Part shown: positions 25,436-34,472 of the stretch, one piece after another | How the letters are laid out: every line of letters starts with the position of its first letter | Numbering within the stretch: position 1 is the stretch's first letter | Source of the DNA: Bacillota bacterium | GTDB taxonomy: Bacteria > Bacillota > Clostridia > Christensenellales > Christensenellaceae | Direction of reading: 5' to 3' | Assembly (NCBI GenBank): GCA_023408315.1 | Contig: JAEYKI010000028.1 | Coordinates: 110,930-174,929 of the forward strand | Length of the DNA: 64,000 bases | The notes under the pieces: model-generated | What the model saw: the letters and a program-made list of their open reading frames with translations, nothing else | Told to the model about the DNA's origin: nothing | The model's database searches: none | Position numbers and translations under genes: made by a program

Positions 25436-27412
25436 ATGATCAACAAAGATTTGCTCGCAGTTAACACGATCAGGATCCTGTCTGCGGAAGGCGTACAGGC
25501 GGCTAATTCAGGACATCCGGGTTTGCCTCTGGGCGCCGCGCCCATGGCGTATACGTTGTTTGCAAAACATATGAAGCACAATCCCAAGAACCCCAAATGG
25601 GATAACCGCGACAGGTTTATCCTGTCTGCGGGCCACGGCTCCATGCTTCTGTATTCGTTGCTGCACGTGTTTGGGTATGATGTATCGGTGGAAGACCTGA
25701 AAAACTTCAGGCAGTGGAATTCCAAGACACCCGGCCATCCCGAGTACAAGCATACCCCCGGCGTTGAAACCACAACCGGTCCTCTTGGGCAGGGTATCGC
25801 AATGTCCGTAGGTTTTGCAATGGCGGAGGCGCATCTGGCGTCTGTGTTCAACAAACCCGGATTTGATATTGTGGATCATTACACCTTTGCCCTTTCTGGC
25901 GACGGCTGCCTGCAGGAAGGCGTTTCCGGCGAGGCGTGTTCTCTGGCAGGGCACCTGAAACTTGGCAAGCTTATTCTGCTGTACGACCGCAACCAGGTTA
26001 CCATTGAGGGCAGCACAGACGTTGCCTTTACGGAAGACGTAAAACTGCGTTATCAGGCCTACGGCTGGCAGGTGCTGGAGGTTGCGGACGGAAACACGGA
26101 TCTTGCGGCTATAGACGCGGCTATTGCGGAAGCCAAGAAAGAAACAGGAAAGCCTTCCCTGATTGTGATCAATACGGCGATTGGCTACGGCTGTCCGGCA
26201 GTGCAGGGCAACGCCAAATGCCACGGCGCTCCGCTGGGAGACGAGAACATTGCCGCAATGAAGGCAAACATGGGTTGGGAGTATAAGGATGCTTTCTATG
26301 TGCCACAAGAAGTAAAAGAATCCATGACCGCGATTCAAAACGAGAACGCGGCCAGGGAAGAAGGCTGGAACAAGCTGTTTGCGGAATACGCAAAACAGTA
26401 TCCGGACCTTGCGAAACTGTATAAAGAGCATTTGGCGCCCGCTCCGGCTTCTATATTTGAAGACGAGAGCTTCTGGAAATTTGATAAACCACTGGCAACA
26501 CGCCAGTCTTCCGGCGAAGTGCTGAACAGGCTTGCAGCCAAGCTGCCCGGCCTGATTGGCGGCAGCGCGGACCTTGCGCCTTCCAACAACTCGCTTATGA
26601 AGGGCCGTGAGTATTTCTCCGAAACCGACAGGACGGGAACGAATATCCATTTTGGCATCCGCGAGTTCGCCATGGCCGCTATTTGCAACGGGCTTGCGCT
26701 GCACGGAGGCCTGAAAGCATTTTGCGCGACGTTCATGGTATTCAGCGATTACCTGAAACCAGCCCTGCGCTTATCCGCGCTTATGGGCTTGCCTGTTACC
26801 TATATTTTGACGCACGATTCCATTGGCGTTGGGGAAGACGGCCCCACACACGAGCCCATTGAACAACTTGCCATGCTGCGCTCCATCCCGGGCTCTTATA
26901 CCTTCCGCCCGGCAGATTCCAAGGAAACCGCAGCGGCATACCAGGTTTCTCTTACCGGTGGCAAACCTACAGCCATCGCGCTTACAAGGCAGACCCTGCC
27001 CCTGTATGACGAAACAGGCAAGGGCGCTTTAAAGGGCGGGTATGTGCTGAAAGACAGCAAGGACGCCAAGGTGATATTGATTGGCACGGGCAGCGAAGTG
27101 GAGCTGTGCATGAAAGCCGCGGACGAACTGGCTGCAAAAGGCGTTCCGGCCCGCGTGGTCAGCATGCCCTGCACAGAGCTGTTTGAAGAGCAGAGCGCGG
27201 AGTACAAAGAGAGCGTGCTGCCCTCTTCCATATCCGCAAGAGTGGCCGTTGAGGCCGGTACTTCCTTTGGATGGCACAAATATGTAGGCCTGCGGGGCGA
27301 CACCGTAACAATCGACCATTTTGGCGCCTCTGCACCCGCCAATATCCTGTTCAAGGAATTCGGGTTTACCGTGGAAAACGTGGTGGCCAAAGCATTGGCC
27401 GTTGTAAAGTAA
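25436..27412 (+). CDS. tkt: Transketolase
   Basis: Thiamine-diphosphate enzyme of the non-oxidative pentose-phosphate pathway, 658 residues in one chain. TPP motif GDGCLQEG near residue 155, catalytic His residues in HPGLPLGAAPMAY and HSxxPGHPE-like segments, and the pyrimidine domain with THDSIGVGEDGPTHEP (about 460). Start behind GGAGGAAAGCATTC. A strong terminator follows. Co-transcription with the surface protein is likely from spacing but functionally unexplained. Confidence 0.96.
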   Translation: MINKDLLAVNTIRILSAEGVQAANSGHPGLPLGAAPMAYTLFAKHMKHNPKNPKWDNRDRFILSAGHGSMLLYSLLHVFGYDVSVEDLKNFRQWNSKTPGHPEYKHTPGVETTTGPLGQGIAMSVGFAMAEAHLASVFNKPGFDIVDHYTFALSGDGCLQEGVSGEACSLAGHLKLGKLILLYDRNQVTIEGSTDVAFTEDVKLRYQAYGWQVLEVADGNTDLAAIDAAIAEAKKETGKPSLIVINTAIGYGCPAVQGNAKCHGAPLGDENIAAMKANMGWEYKDAFYVPQEVKESMTAIQNENAAREEGWNKLFAEYAKQYPDLAKLYKEHLAPAPASIFEDESFWKFDKPLATRQSSGEVLNRLAAKLPGLIGGSADLAPSNNSLMKGREYFSETDRTGTNIHFGIREFAMAAICNGLALHGGLKAFCATFMVFSDYLKPALRLSALMGLPVTYILTHDSIGVGEDGPTHEPIEQLAMLRSIPGSYTFRPADSKETAAAYQVSLTGGKPTAIALTRQTLPLYDETGKGALKGGYVLKDSKDAKVILIGTGSEVELCMKAADELAAKGVPARVVSMPCTELFEEQSAEYKESVLPSSISARVAVEAGTSFGWHKYVGLRGDTVTIDHFGASAPANILFKEFGFTVENVVAKALAVVK

Positions 27413-27429
27413 CAACCACTAAACGATCC

Positions 27430-27462
27430 AAGGAGAGTACCCGATGGTACTCTCCTTTTTTT
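27430..27462 (+). terminator. tkt: Terminator after transketolase
   Basis: Perfect 12-bp stem AAGGAGAGTACC/GGTACTCTCCTT, CGAT loop, run of seven T. Confidence 0.92.
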
Positions 27463-27650
27463 GAGGACTCCGCCCTCAAACTCCCGCTAAGGGTCAATTG
27501 ACCCTTATAGCCCTTTATGAACAATGCCATTTTTAATGGCATTGTTCGGGATAAATAAAATGGTTCCCCAAAATGCTTCGCATTTTGGCAAATGGGATTC
27601 CAAAGGGACATGTGTCCCTTTGGCGAGAGGTTTGGAGGCGAGGAGCCTTT
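27461..27650. repeat. Inverted pair of palindromic repeats with two extra hairpins
   Basis: The 313-bp gap after tkt holds: a degenerate reversed copy of modules 7-6 (27461-27506, with perfect palindrome GGGTCAATTGACCC at 27491-27504); hairpin GAACAATGCCATT/AATGGCATTGTTC (27519-27531, 27535-27547); hairpin CCAAAATGC/GCATTTTGG (27568-27588); and a forward copy of modules 6-7 (27594-27650, CCAAAGGGACA/TGTCCCTTTGG). The two copies face each other. Confidence 0.75.
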
Positions 27651-27666
27651 GAAAGAAGCGCAGAGA

Positions 27667-27695
27667 TTGCTTTTTGGTGTATAAATGCTTATAAT
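27667..27695 (+). promoter_or_regulatory. Promoter of the amino-acid kinase gene
   Basis: TTGCTT (27667-27672), 17-bp spacer, TATAAT (27690-27695), directly after the repeat copy. Confidence 0.6.
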
Positions 27696-27725
27696 ACGGA
27701 AAGGAAAAACAATTGGAGGCATACA

Positions 27726-28556
27726 ATGGCAAATTTTAATTTTGACGCGGTTATTAAAATCGGGTCCATGGCGTTGATCCGCAAGGAAGACAACGACCTG
27801 GACTACAATATATTTGCGCGGCTGGCAAGCGAGCTGAAGCCGGGATTTATTTTGGTATCCTCCGGCGCAACGGAGATTGGCCGGATTGACTACATGAAGC
27901 GCAACGGCGAACTGGAGCTGAAAGGCGACATGGACGAAATTAAAACAGACTACGCCGCGCAGGGGCAGACCATCCTGATGTCCATGTACCGGGATTTCAT
28001 CAGCCCCAAGTATTCTGTGCGGCAGGTGCTGGTGGAGCACAGCCATTTTAACGACCCGGCCAAGGCGGAGCACATCCGCAAAATGCTTTTCAGGGCCGCC
28101 AACCAGAACGCCATCCCCATTATCAATTATAATGACGCGGTATCCGACGCGGAAAATACAAAAATGGAGCTGGCAGACCTGAAAAGTCAGAACAAAGAGA
28201 TTGTGGAGTGCGTGGACAACGACGAAACAGCCGCGGTGATCTCCGGCCTGGTGGGTGCAAAGCTGCTGGTGATTTTGTCTTCTGTGGAAGGCATTTACCT
28301 GGATTACAAGGATCCGTCCACCCTGGTGGAGCAGATAGAAGGCAGGGATTTTGACGAGGTATCCAAACGCATCGACGAACTGCTGGAATGCTGCAACGGC
28401 ACCTCGCGCGTTGGCTCGGCGGGCGCGTCGGCAAAACTCAGGTTTGCGCGGCAGGCTCTGGGCTATGGCACAAACGTGATTGTCGCGCATGCGCGGCACA
28501 GGCTTTCTGATATTATTGAGGGCAACGTAAAGCGGACGATTATCCGCATAAAATAA
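27726..28556 (+). CDS. Amino-acid kinase family protein (ProB-like)
   Basis: 276-residue kinase of the carbamate/aspartate/glutamate 5-kinase fold. Matches to glutamate 5-kinase: IKIGSMAL near the start, LVSSGATEIGR, NQNAIPIINYNDAVS and the nucleotide segment VDNDETAAVISGLVGAKLLVILSSVEGIYLDYKDPS. The PUA domain of many ProB enzymes is absent and no proA follows, so proline synthesis is not assured; a uridylate-kinase-like role is the alternative. The ATG at 27726 has GGAGG 7 bases upstream; the longer frame runs back into the repeat. Confidence 0.8.
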   Translation: MANFNFDAVIKIGSMALIRKEDNDLDYNIFARLASELKPGFILVSSGATEIGRIDYMKRNGELELKGDMDEIKTDYAAQGQTILMSMYRDFISPKYSVRQVLVEHSHFNDPAKAEHIRKMLFRAANQNAIPIINYNDAVSDAENTKMELADLKSQNKEIVECVDNDETAAVISGLVGAKLLVILSSVEGIYLDYKDPSTLVEQIEGRDFDEVSKRIDELLECCNGTSRVGSAGASAKLRFARQALGYGTNVIVAHARHRLSDIIEGNVKRTIIRIK

Positions 28557-28639
28557 TTCTGCAAGTTATTAATATGGTATAATAGCCTGCCGGCGCCGCA
28601 GACAATTTGAGAGCCTGCCACAACATACACAGCATAATT

Positions 28640-28677
28640 TATACACTTGTGCGCATATGCATAAGTGTATATTTTGT
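28640..28677 (+). terminator. Terminator after the kinase gene
   Basis: 13-bp stem (one G-T pair) TATACACTTGTGC/GCATAAGTGTATA followed by TTTTG. It ends 16 bp before the peptidase start, so it could also influence that gene. Confidence 0.65.
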
Positions 28678-28692
28678 ATGAGGTGATATGTA

Positions 28693-30096
28693 TTGAAAAA
28701 AATAACTGCACTCATCGCCTTGCTTGTCTGCGTGCTGCTTGTTTTATCTTCCTGCAGCGCGGTTTACAACATGGAGACAGGCATGAATACACTTACCAGC
28801 GACCAGATGGCCGGAAGGCAGGCAGGCAGCCCGGGCGGCGCATCGGCGGCCAAATATATACAGGATACGTTTACGGAACTGGGTGTGGAACAATATGTGC
28901 AGCAATTCAACTACCAGACCTTTGCGCCGGACCAGCTAAAGGTATCTCTGGTGATTACCAGAAGCGGGGGCGCGCCTACCGAGACCGTGCTGGGAACGGA
29001 TTACATGCCCACCCGCATATCCAGGACCGCTGACGTAAAAGGCGGCATTACATTTGACAGAAACGACGCGAATTTGCAGGATAAAATACTGGTGACAGAC
29101 AAACTGTTCAGCCTGCGGGATGTTACCCAGAAGCCAAAGGGTATCCTGCTGCTGGAAGACCCGCTGGTTAAGCGTGTGGAAGCGCGGGACACCGCCCTGC
29201 CGGTGTTCTCCATCAGCAAAAAATTATTTGAGGTGCTTGCATCCGGCGTGACCACACAGGCGGAAATGTCCATTCAGTCCACCTTGCAGCCCGCGGTGTT
29301 CCAGAATGTGATAGGCGTTATCCGCGGCAAAAATAGCGACGAAGCGCTGATATTGTCCGCGCATTTTGACGGATGCGGATTTGACGACTGCGGCATATAC
29401 AAGGGCGCGGTGGATAATGCTTCGGGCGTGGTCACCATGCTCAAGTGCGCGCAGTTGCTGAAAGACGGGCTGGGGGGAAGCCAGCCGGATATGGATATTG
29501 TGTTTGCCGCGTTTGACGGTGAGGAAAATGGCCTGATTGGAAGCCAGTATTTTATGCAGCAGTCCGATTATAAGAAGGTTACCAACATCAACATTGATTG
29601 CCTGGGCAAGGGAGATGTGTATGTGCAGGCGGACATGAACAATCAGGAACTTGCAAAAACGGTATCCGGATTTGTTACCGGCAGCCAGGTGAGCGAGCTT
29701 GGCGGAATTTCTGACAATATGGTGTTCTCTTTCTATGATTATCCGGCCATTCAAATCACAACGCTGAAAAGCAGCGCTTCTGGTGATATACATACTTTAA
29801 AAGATACCAGCGACGCGGTTGACCGGATGCTGCTCTTAAAGCTTTCCAATGATCTTTCCAACTATGTGATCCAGAAATGCGGCGGGCAAAGCGCATCACT
29901 TAAGAGCGCTTCCCCTGCTTCAAGCGGGAAGCAATCCGCCGGTGCGGCCGAATCGGCTGCGTCGGGTGACTCTTCAGGTGCAATTGCCATTATTACGCCG
30001 GAATCCACGGGCGCATCGCCCGCTGCTTCCGCATCGCAATCGGCAGCTCCGTCCACAGATTCTGGGGGGGCGGCAGGTATAAACCCGGCGGCGTAA
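28693..30096 (+). CDS. M28-family metallopeptidase lipoprotein
   Basis: Zinc aminopeptidase-like protein exported as a lipoprotein: signal peptide with lipobox LSSC (Cys21). The di-zinc ligands of M28 are visible in order: HFDG, DNASG, the catalytic pair in FDGEENG, INIDCLGKGD and the final His in GDIHTLKDTSD. A protease-associated-like insert lies between about residues 100 and 190. The tail after about 400 is Ser/Ala-rich and of low complexity, a possible wall-spanning spacer. TTG start behind AGGTGAT; an upstream ATG is closed by a stop. Confidence 0.88.
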   Translation: MKKITALIALLVCVLLVLSSCSAVYNMETGMNTLTSDQMAGRQAGSPGGASAAKYIQDTFTELGVEQYVQQFNYQTFAPDQLKVSLVITRSGGAPTETVLGTDYMPTRISRTADVKGGITFDRNDANLQDKILVTDKLFSLRDVTQKPKGILLLEDPLVKRVEARDTALPVFSISKKLFEVLASGVTTQAEMSIQSTLQPAVFQNVIGVIRGKNSDEALILSAHFDGCGFDDCGIYKGAVDNASGVVTMLKCAQLLKDGLGGSQPDMDIVFAAFDGEENGLIGSQYFMQQSDYKKVTNINIDCLGKGDVYVQADMNNQELAKTVSGFVTGSQVSELGGISDNMVFSFYDYPAIQITTLKSSASGDIHTLKDTSDAVDRMLLLKLSNDLSNYVIQKCGGQSASLKSASPASSGKQSAGAAESAASGDSSGAIAIITPESTGASPAASASQSAAPSTDSGGAAGINPAA

Positions 30097-30146
30097 TTTT
30101 TAGAGGTTTGCCCCTTTTTGGCAGCGTGAAGCATACATAAAGTATG

Positions 30147-30176
30147 AAGGAAGATTCAATAGGGTCTTCCTTTTTA
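30147..30176 (+). terminator. Terminator after the M28 peptidase
   Basis: 8-bp stem AAGGAAGA/TCTTCCTT, 10-base loop, then TTTTTAT. Confidence 0.75.
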
Positions 30177-30191
30177 TATTTATAAAGGATT

Positions 30192-30221
30192 TTGGAATGA
30201 TGTGGCGAATTTTACTATTAT
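30192..30221 (+). promoter_or_regulatory. Promoter of the PNPOx-family gene
   Basis: TTGGAA (30192-30197), 18-bp spacer, TATTAT (30216-30221), 29 bp before the start. Confidence 0.45.
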
Positions 30222-30249
30222 AGAAAATAATATTTAAGGAAAATAAATT

Positions 30250-30669
30250 ATGAAACAGATTGAAGAAATAGCGGGCTTTATTAAAAAGCAAAAGGTAGCC
30301 TTTATTGCTTCCGTTGATGAGAACGGATATCCTAATCAAAAAGCAATGCTAAAACCGCGCAAAATAAATGGAGTAGAGGAATTTTATTTCTCTACAAATA
30401 CTTCTTCTATGCGGGTTGCCCAATACCGGGACAATCCTAAAGCCAGTATTTATTTCTACCATAAAGGGCTTATAAAATATGAGGGGGTTATGCTTGCAGG
30501 AACCATGGAGATACTTGAAGATGCGGCGGTTAAGCGAGAGTTATGGAAGGCTGGCGACAAAATGTTTTACCCTAAAGGCGTAACCGATCCCGACTATTGT
30601 GTTTTAAAGTTTACCGCACAGGAAGGGCGTTATTACTGTGATCTGAAAACGGAGAGCTTTTCTGTATAA
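30250..30669 (+). CDS. Pyridoxamine 5'-phosphate oxidase-fold flavoprotein
   Basis: 139-residue FMN-binding split-barrel protein of the general-stress / nimA-like group. N-terminal FIKKQKVAFIASVDENGYPNQKAM is the family signature, then FYFSTNTSSMRVAQYRDNPKASIYFYH. Acts probably as a cytosolic flavin or F420-independent reductase; substrate unknown. The start follows AAGGAAAATAAATT. Codon use is more AT-rich than in its neighbours, which could reflect later acquisition. Confidence 0.85.
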   Translation: MKQIEEIAGFIKKQKVAFIASVDENGYPNQKAMLKPRKINGVEEFYFSTNTSSMRVAQYRDNPKASIYFYHKGLIKYEGVMLAGTMEILEDAAVKRELWKAGDKMFYPKGVTDPDYCVLKFTAQEGRYYCDLKTESFSV

Positions 30670-30711
30670 GTCTAATGAGCAATGCCCTGTATAAACGAAG
30701 AAAGTTTGTAC

Positions 30712-30748
30712 AAAAAAACTGATACCCGTTTGGATATCAGTTTTTTGT
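30712..30748. terminator. Bidirectional terminator
   Basis: Long stem AAAAAACTGATACCC/GGATATCAGTTTTTT with a 4-base loop and T-runs on both strands; serves the convergent PNPOx-family gene and PFOR gene. Confidence 0.9.
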
Positions 30749-30765
30749 TTGGAATTAAACGCAGC

Positions 30766-33700
30766 TTATTTGTCTGCGAGGCTCTTGTAGAACGCATAGC
30801 GCTCTTTTGCTTCCTTGGCTGCCTGGTCAAACAGTTTCTCGGCAGATTCGGGGAACAGCTTCTTGAGCGTTGTATAGCGTGTCTCGCTGCTGATAAACTC
30901 AATATAGTCTGAGGAAGCTTCTTTGGAATCCAGCGTAAACGGATTTTTGCCAGCTTCCTTAAGACGCGGGTCATACCTGAACAGCGGCCAGTAACCGGCT
31001 TCCACCGCGCGTTTTGCCTCCGCCTGCGATTTGCCCATGTTGATGCCATGGTTGATGCAGGGGGAGTAAGCGATGATGATGGACGGTCCCGGATAACTTT
31101 CCGCTTCCAGCATGGCCTTTAACACTTGCGCCTGGTTCGCGCCCATGGAGACGCTTGCCACGTACACATAGCCATATGTCATTGCGATGGCAGCCAGATC
31201 TTTTTTCTTGATCTTTTTGCCGGATGCCGCAAATTTGGCGGTGGAACCGGTGGGAGTTGCCTTGGAGGCCTGGCCGCCCGTGTTGGAATACAGCTCGGTA
31301 TCCAGCACCAGGATATTCACGTCTTCGCCGGATGCGATGACATGATCCAAGCCGCCGTAACCGATGTCGTAGGCCCAACCGTCGCCACCGATGATCCAGA
31401 TGGATTTTTTGGTGAACAGGTCTTTTAAGCCCAGTATTTCCTGGTATGTTTTGCTCTTGGAAGCGACGGCTTCAAGAGCGGCGATCAACGCTTTGGAAGC
31501 GGTCTTGGACTCTTCGCCCTTGTCCGCAACTTCCAGCCAGCCTTTGAGGGCTGCCGTAGCGTCTGCGTCGGCAGCTTCTTCAATTGCTTTGGAAACAAGT
31601 GCTTTTAAGGCAAGGCGCCTCTGCGTCTGGCCCAAGTTCATGCCGTAACCAAACTCTGCGTTGTCTTCAAACAGCGAGTTTGCCCAGGCGGGGCCCTGGC
31701 CGTTTTCGTTTACCGTGTAGGGGCAGGACGGAGAATTGCCGCCGTAAATGGAGGAGCATCCCGTGGCGTTGCCGATCATCATGCGGTCGCCAAACAGCTG
31801 CGTGGCAAGCTTGATGTAGGGCGTTTCGCCGCAGCCTGCGCACGCGCCCGAGAACTCGAACAGCGGCTGCAGGTACTGGCTCTCCGGAACCAGGTTCTTT
31901 TTGAATTCCAGGCCCGGGCGTTCCTGGCCGATTGCGAATTCCCAGAAGCCCTTCTGTTCCTTTTCAACCTGCGGCAGGGGCGTCATGGTAAGCGCTTTTT
32001 CCTTGGCTGGGCAGATGTCCGCGCAGTTTCCGCAGCCCGTGCAATCAAGCGGAGAAAGCTGAATGCGGTACTGGTAGCCTTCCTTGCCTCTTGCGGCCTT
32101 GGTCACAAAACCTTCGGGCGCGTTTTTCATGGCTTCGTCCTTGATCAGGAAGGGACGGATGCAGGCGTGCGGGCACACATAGGAGCACTGGTTGCACATA
32201 ATGCACTTGCCCGAGTCCCACTTGGGAACGTTGATCGCGATACCGCGTTTTTCAAACTGGGTAGTGCCGGTGGGAACAAAGCCGCGCGGGTCAAAAATGC
32301 TGACCGGCAGCGCGTCGCCTTTAAGCACAGTAATGGGATGTACAAATTCGCGGAAGTATTTGTCGTCCGCAACCGCGGCAACCGGAGCGCCTTCTTTGGT
32401 GGTTGCCCAGGAATCCGGGTATTTGATCTCCACAAGGTTCTTGCTGCCAGCGTCTACGGCGTCATAGTTCATGGCAACAATTTTGTCGCCCTTTTTGCCG
32501 TAGGTTTTTTTAATGGCTTCCTTCATGTATTTGGCGGCGTCTTCCTGCGGAATCACGCTCGCAATATGGAAGAACGCGGACTGCATAACCATGTTGATGC
32601 GGCCGCCGAGGCCGATCTCGCTTGCAATTTTAACAGCGTCAATATTGTAGAACTTCAGCTTTTTGGATGCGATCTCATTTTTTACAAAAGCGGGAAGCTG
32701 GTTTTCCATTTCTTCCCGGGTCCAGGGGGAATTCAAAAGGAATGTGCCGCCCGGTTTGATTCCTTCCAAAACGTCGTAACGTGTGATGTAGGAGGAATTG
32801 TGGCATGCAATCAGGTCTGCCTGGTCTATAAAATAGGAAGACTGAATTTTGGATTTACCAAAGCGCAGATGGGAAATGGTGATGCCGCCGGACTTTTTGG
32901 AGTCGTACTGGAAGTAGCCCTGCGCATACATATCGGTATGGTCGCCGATGATTTTAATGGAGTTTTTGTTTGCGCCCACCGTGCCGTCCGAACCCAAGCC
33001 GAAGAATTTGCAGCGGAACAGCCCCTCGGGAGCCGAATCGATGAATTCCTTTACGGGTAGGGAGGTGTTTGTAACGTCGTCTTCAATGCCCACCGTAAAG
33101 TGGTTTTTGGGAGTTGCGGATGCCAGGTTGTCAAACACCGCTTTTACCATGGAAGGCGTAAAGTCTTTGGAACCAAGGCCGTAACGGCCGCCGATTACTT
33201 TCAGGCTGGTTTTGCCTGCTTCAAACAGTGTGGAGATAACATCCTCATACAGAGGCTCGCCCAGGCTGCCGGGTTCTTTTGTCCTGTCCAGAACGGCGAT
33301 GCGCTGAACGGAAGCGGGAATTGCGCCAAGGAACGCCGAAACGTCGAAAGGACGGAACAAGCGGATCTTGAGAACGCCTACTTTTGCACCCTGTTTATTG
33401 AGGAAGTTTACAGCTTCTTCCGTTACGTCGCAGGAAGAACCCATGGTGATGATGATGTCGGTGGCGTCGCTGGCACCGGCGTAATCAAAAAGATGGTACT
33501 GCCTGCCGAATTTTTTTGCAAATTCGTCCATTGTTTTCTGGACAATCGCGGGAGTGGCTTCGTAATATTTGTTGGCTGCTTCCCTGTTCTGGAAGTAGGT
33601 ATCCGGGTTTTGGGCCGTGCCCTGCTGGTGGGGATGTTCGGGACTCATGGCGCGCGCGCGGAATTCGGCCACAGCGTCCCAATCCACCATGGAAGCCAGA

Positions 33701-34266
33701 TCGTCGTATTCCAGCACTTCAATTTTGCTTACTTCGTGGGAGGTTCTGAAACCGTCAAAGAAATGAAGGAACGGAACCTTTGCTTTGAGCGTGGAAAGGT
33801 GGGAGATGGTAGCCATGTCCATTGCTTCCTGCACAGAAGCGGAAGCAAGCATTGCAAAACCCGTCTGGCGCGCTGCCATAACGTCCTGATGGTCGCCAAA
33901 GATGGAAAGCGCGTGTGCAGCAATTGCCCTTGCGGATACATGGAACACGCTGGGCAGAAGTTCGCCTGCAATCTTATACATATTCGGGATCATCAGGAGC
34001 AAGCCCTGCGAAGCCGTAAATGTGGATGTAAACGCACCGGCCGAAAGGGAACCGTGAACCGCGCCCGCAGCACCGGCCTCGGACTGCAGCTCGGAGATCC
34101 GCATAACCTGTCCAAAGATGTTCTTTCTGCCTTGGGCAGCCCACTCGTCGCAGGACTCGGCCATCGCGGATGATGGTGTGATCGGATATATCGCGCCTAC
34201 GTCAGAAAAGGCGTATGCTACATGAGCGGCAGCGGTATTTCCGTCAATGGTTTGTGTTTTTGCCAT
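30766..34266 (-). CDS. nifJ: Pyruvate:ferredoxin (flavodoxin) oxidoreductase
   Basis: Converts pyruvate, CoA and ferredoxin to acetyl-CoA and CO2; central enzyme of anaerobic metabolism. Single 1166-residue chain with all domains: N-terminal pyrimidine domain (TPSSAMAESCDEWAA), the CoA-binding and gamma regions, a 2x4Fe-4S ferredoxin insert with CIMCNQCSYVC (Cys688, 691, 694, 698) and CTGCGNCADIC, and the TPP domain with CAGCGETPYIK and GDGWAYDIGYGG. Start behind AGGAGG. Strong own promoter and shared terminator indicate a monocistronic, highly expressed gene. Confidence 0.97.
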   Translation of the reverse strand: MAKTQTIDGNTAAAHVAYAFSDVGAIYPITPSSAMAESCDEWAAQGRKNIFGQVMRISELQSEAGAAGAVHGSLSAGAFTSTFTASQGLLLMIPNMYKIAGELLPSVFHVSARAIAAHALSIFGDHQDVMAARQTGFAMLASASVQEAMDMATISHLSTLKAKVPFLHFFDGFRTSHEVSKIEVLEYDDLASMVDWDAVAEFRARAMSPEHPHQQGTAQNPDTYFQNREAANKYYEATPAIVQKTMDEFAKKFGRQYHLFDYAGASDATDIIITMGSSCDVTEEAVNFLNKQGAKVGVLKIRLFRPFDVSAFLGAIPASVQRIAVLDRTKEPGSLGEPLYEDVISTLFEAGKTSLKVIGGRYGLGSKDFTPSMVKAVFDNLASATPKNHFTVGIEDDVTNTSLPVKEFIDSAPEGLFRCKFFGLGSDGTVGANKNSIKIIGDHTDMYAQGYFQYDSKKSGGITISHLRFGKSKIQSSYFIDQADLIACHNSSYITRYDVLEGIKPGGTFLLNSPWTREEMENQLPAFVKNEIASKKLKFYNIDAVKIASEIGLGGRINMVMQSAFFHIASVIPQEDAAKYMKEAIKKTYGKKGDKIVAMNYDAVDAGSKNLVEIKYPDSWATTKEGAPVAAVADDKYFREFVHPITVLKGDALPVSIFDPRGFVPTGTTQFEKRGIAINVPKWDSGKCIMCNQCSYVCPHACIRPFLIKDEAMKNAPEGFVTKAARGKEGYQYRIQLSPLDCTGCGNCADICPAKEKALTMTPLPQVEKEQKGFWEFAIGQERPGLEFKKNLVPESQYLQPLFEFSGACAGCGETPYIKLATQLFGDRMMIGNATGCSSIYGGNSPSCPYTVNENGQGPAWANSLFEDNAEFGYGMNLGQTQRRLALKALVSKAIEEAADADATAALKGWLEVADKGEESKTASKALIAALEAVASKSKTYQEILGLKDLFTKKSIWIIGGDGWAYDIGYGGLDHVIASGEDVNILVLDTELYSNTGGQASKATPTGSTAKFAASGKKIKKKDLAAIAMTYGYVYVASVSMGANQAQVLKAMLEAESYPGPSIIIAYSPCINHGINMGKSQAEAKRAVEAGYWPLFRYDPRLKEAGKNPFTLDSKEASSDYIEFISSETRYTTLKKLFPESAEKLFDQAAKEAKERYAFYKSLADK

Positions 34267-34314
34267 TAAAAAAACCTCCTAAATAGTTTGATATAAAAAC
34301 TTTCAAACATTACT

Positions 34315-34343
34315 ATTATAAATATATATGTAGTAAAAATCAA
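34315..34343 (-). promoter_or_regulatory. nifJ: Promoter of PFOR
   Basis: On the minus strand TTGATT (34338-34343), 17-bp spacer, perfect TATAAT (34315-34320); 48 bp before the start. Confidence 0.75.
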
Positions 34344-34366
34344 GGAATTGAACAGAGAAGAATGTT

Positions 34367-34393
34367 AAAAAAGGCGTAATAATGCCTATTTTT
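34367..34393 (-). terminator. Terminator after the phospholipase-like gene
   Basis: Minus-strand AGGC/GCCT stem extended by A5/T5 around one mismatch, then TTTTTT. It isolates the PFOR promoter from upstream transcription. Confidence 0.6.
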
Positions 34394-34472
34394 GAGAATA
34401 AGTCTGCAAAAAATCCGCTGTTACAAAGGTAAAAACGGGGCAGAGGGGCAGCGGCAGGGCGCAGAAGCCAAG

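Noticed and set aside
25508..26704. Minus-strand frame of 398 codons
   Set aside because: Antisense to transketolase, with no motif or start signal.
32167..34173. Two long plus-strand frames (297 and 357 codons)
   Set aside because: Antisense to the PFOR gene; the PFOR frame carries all cofactor motifs.
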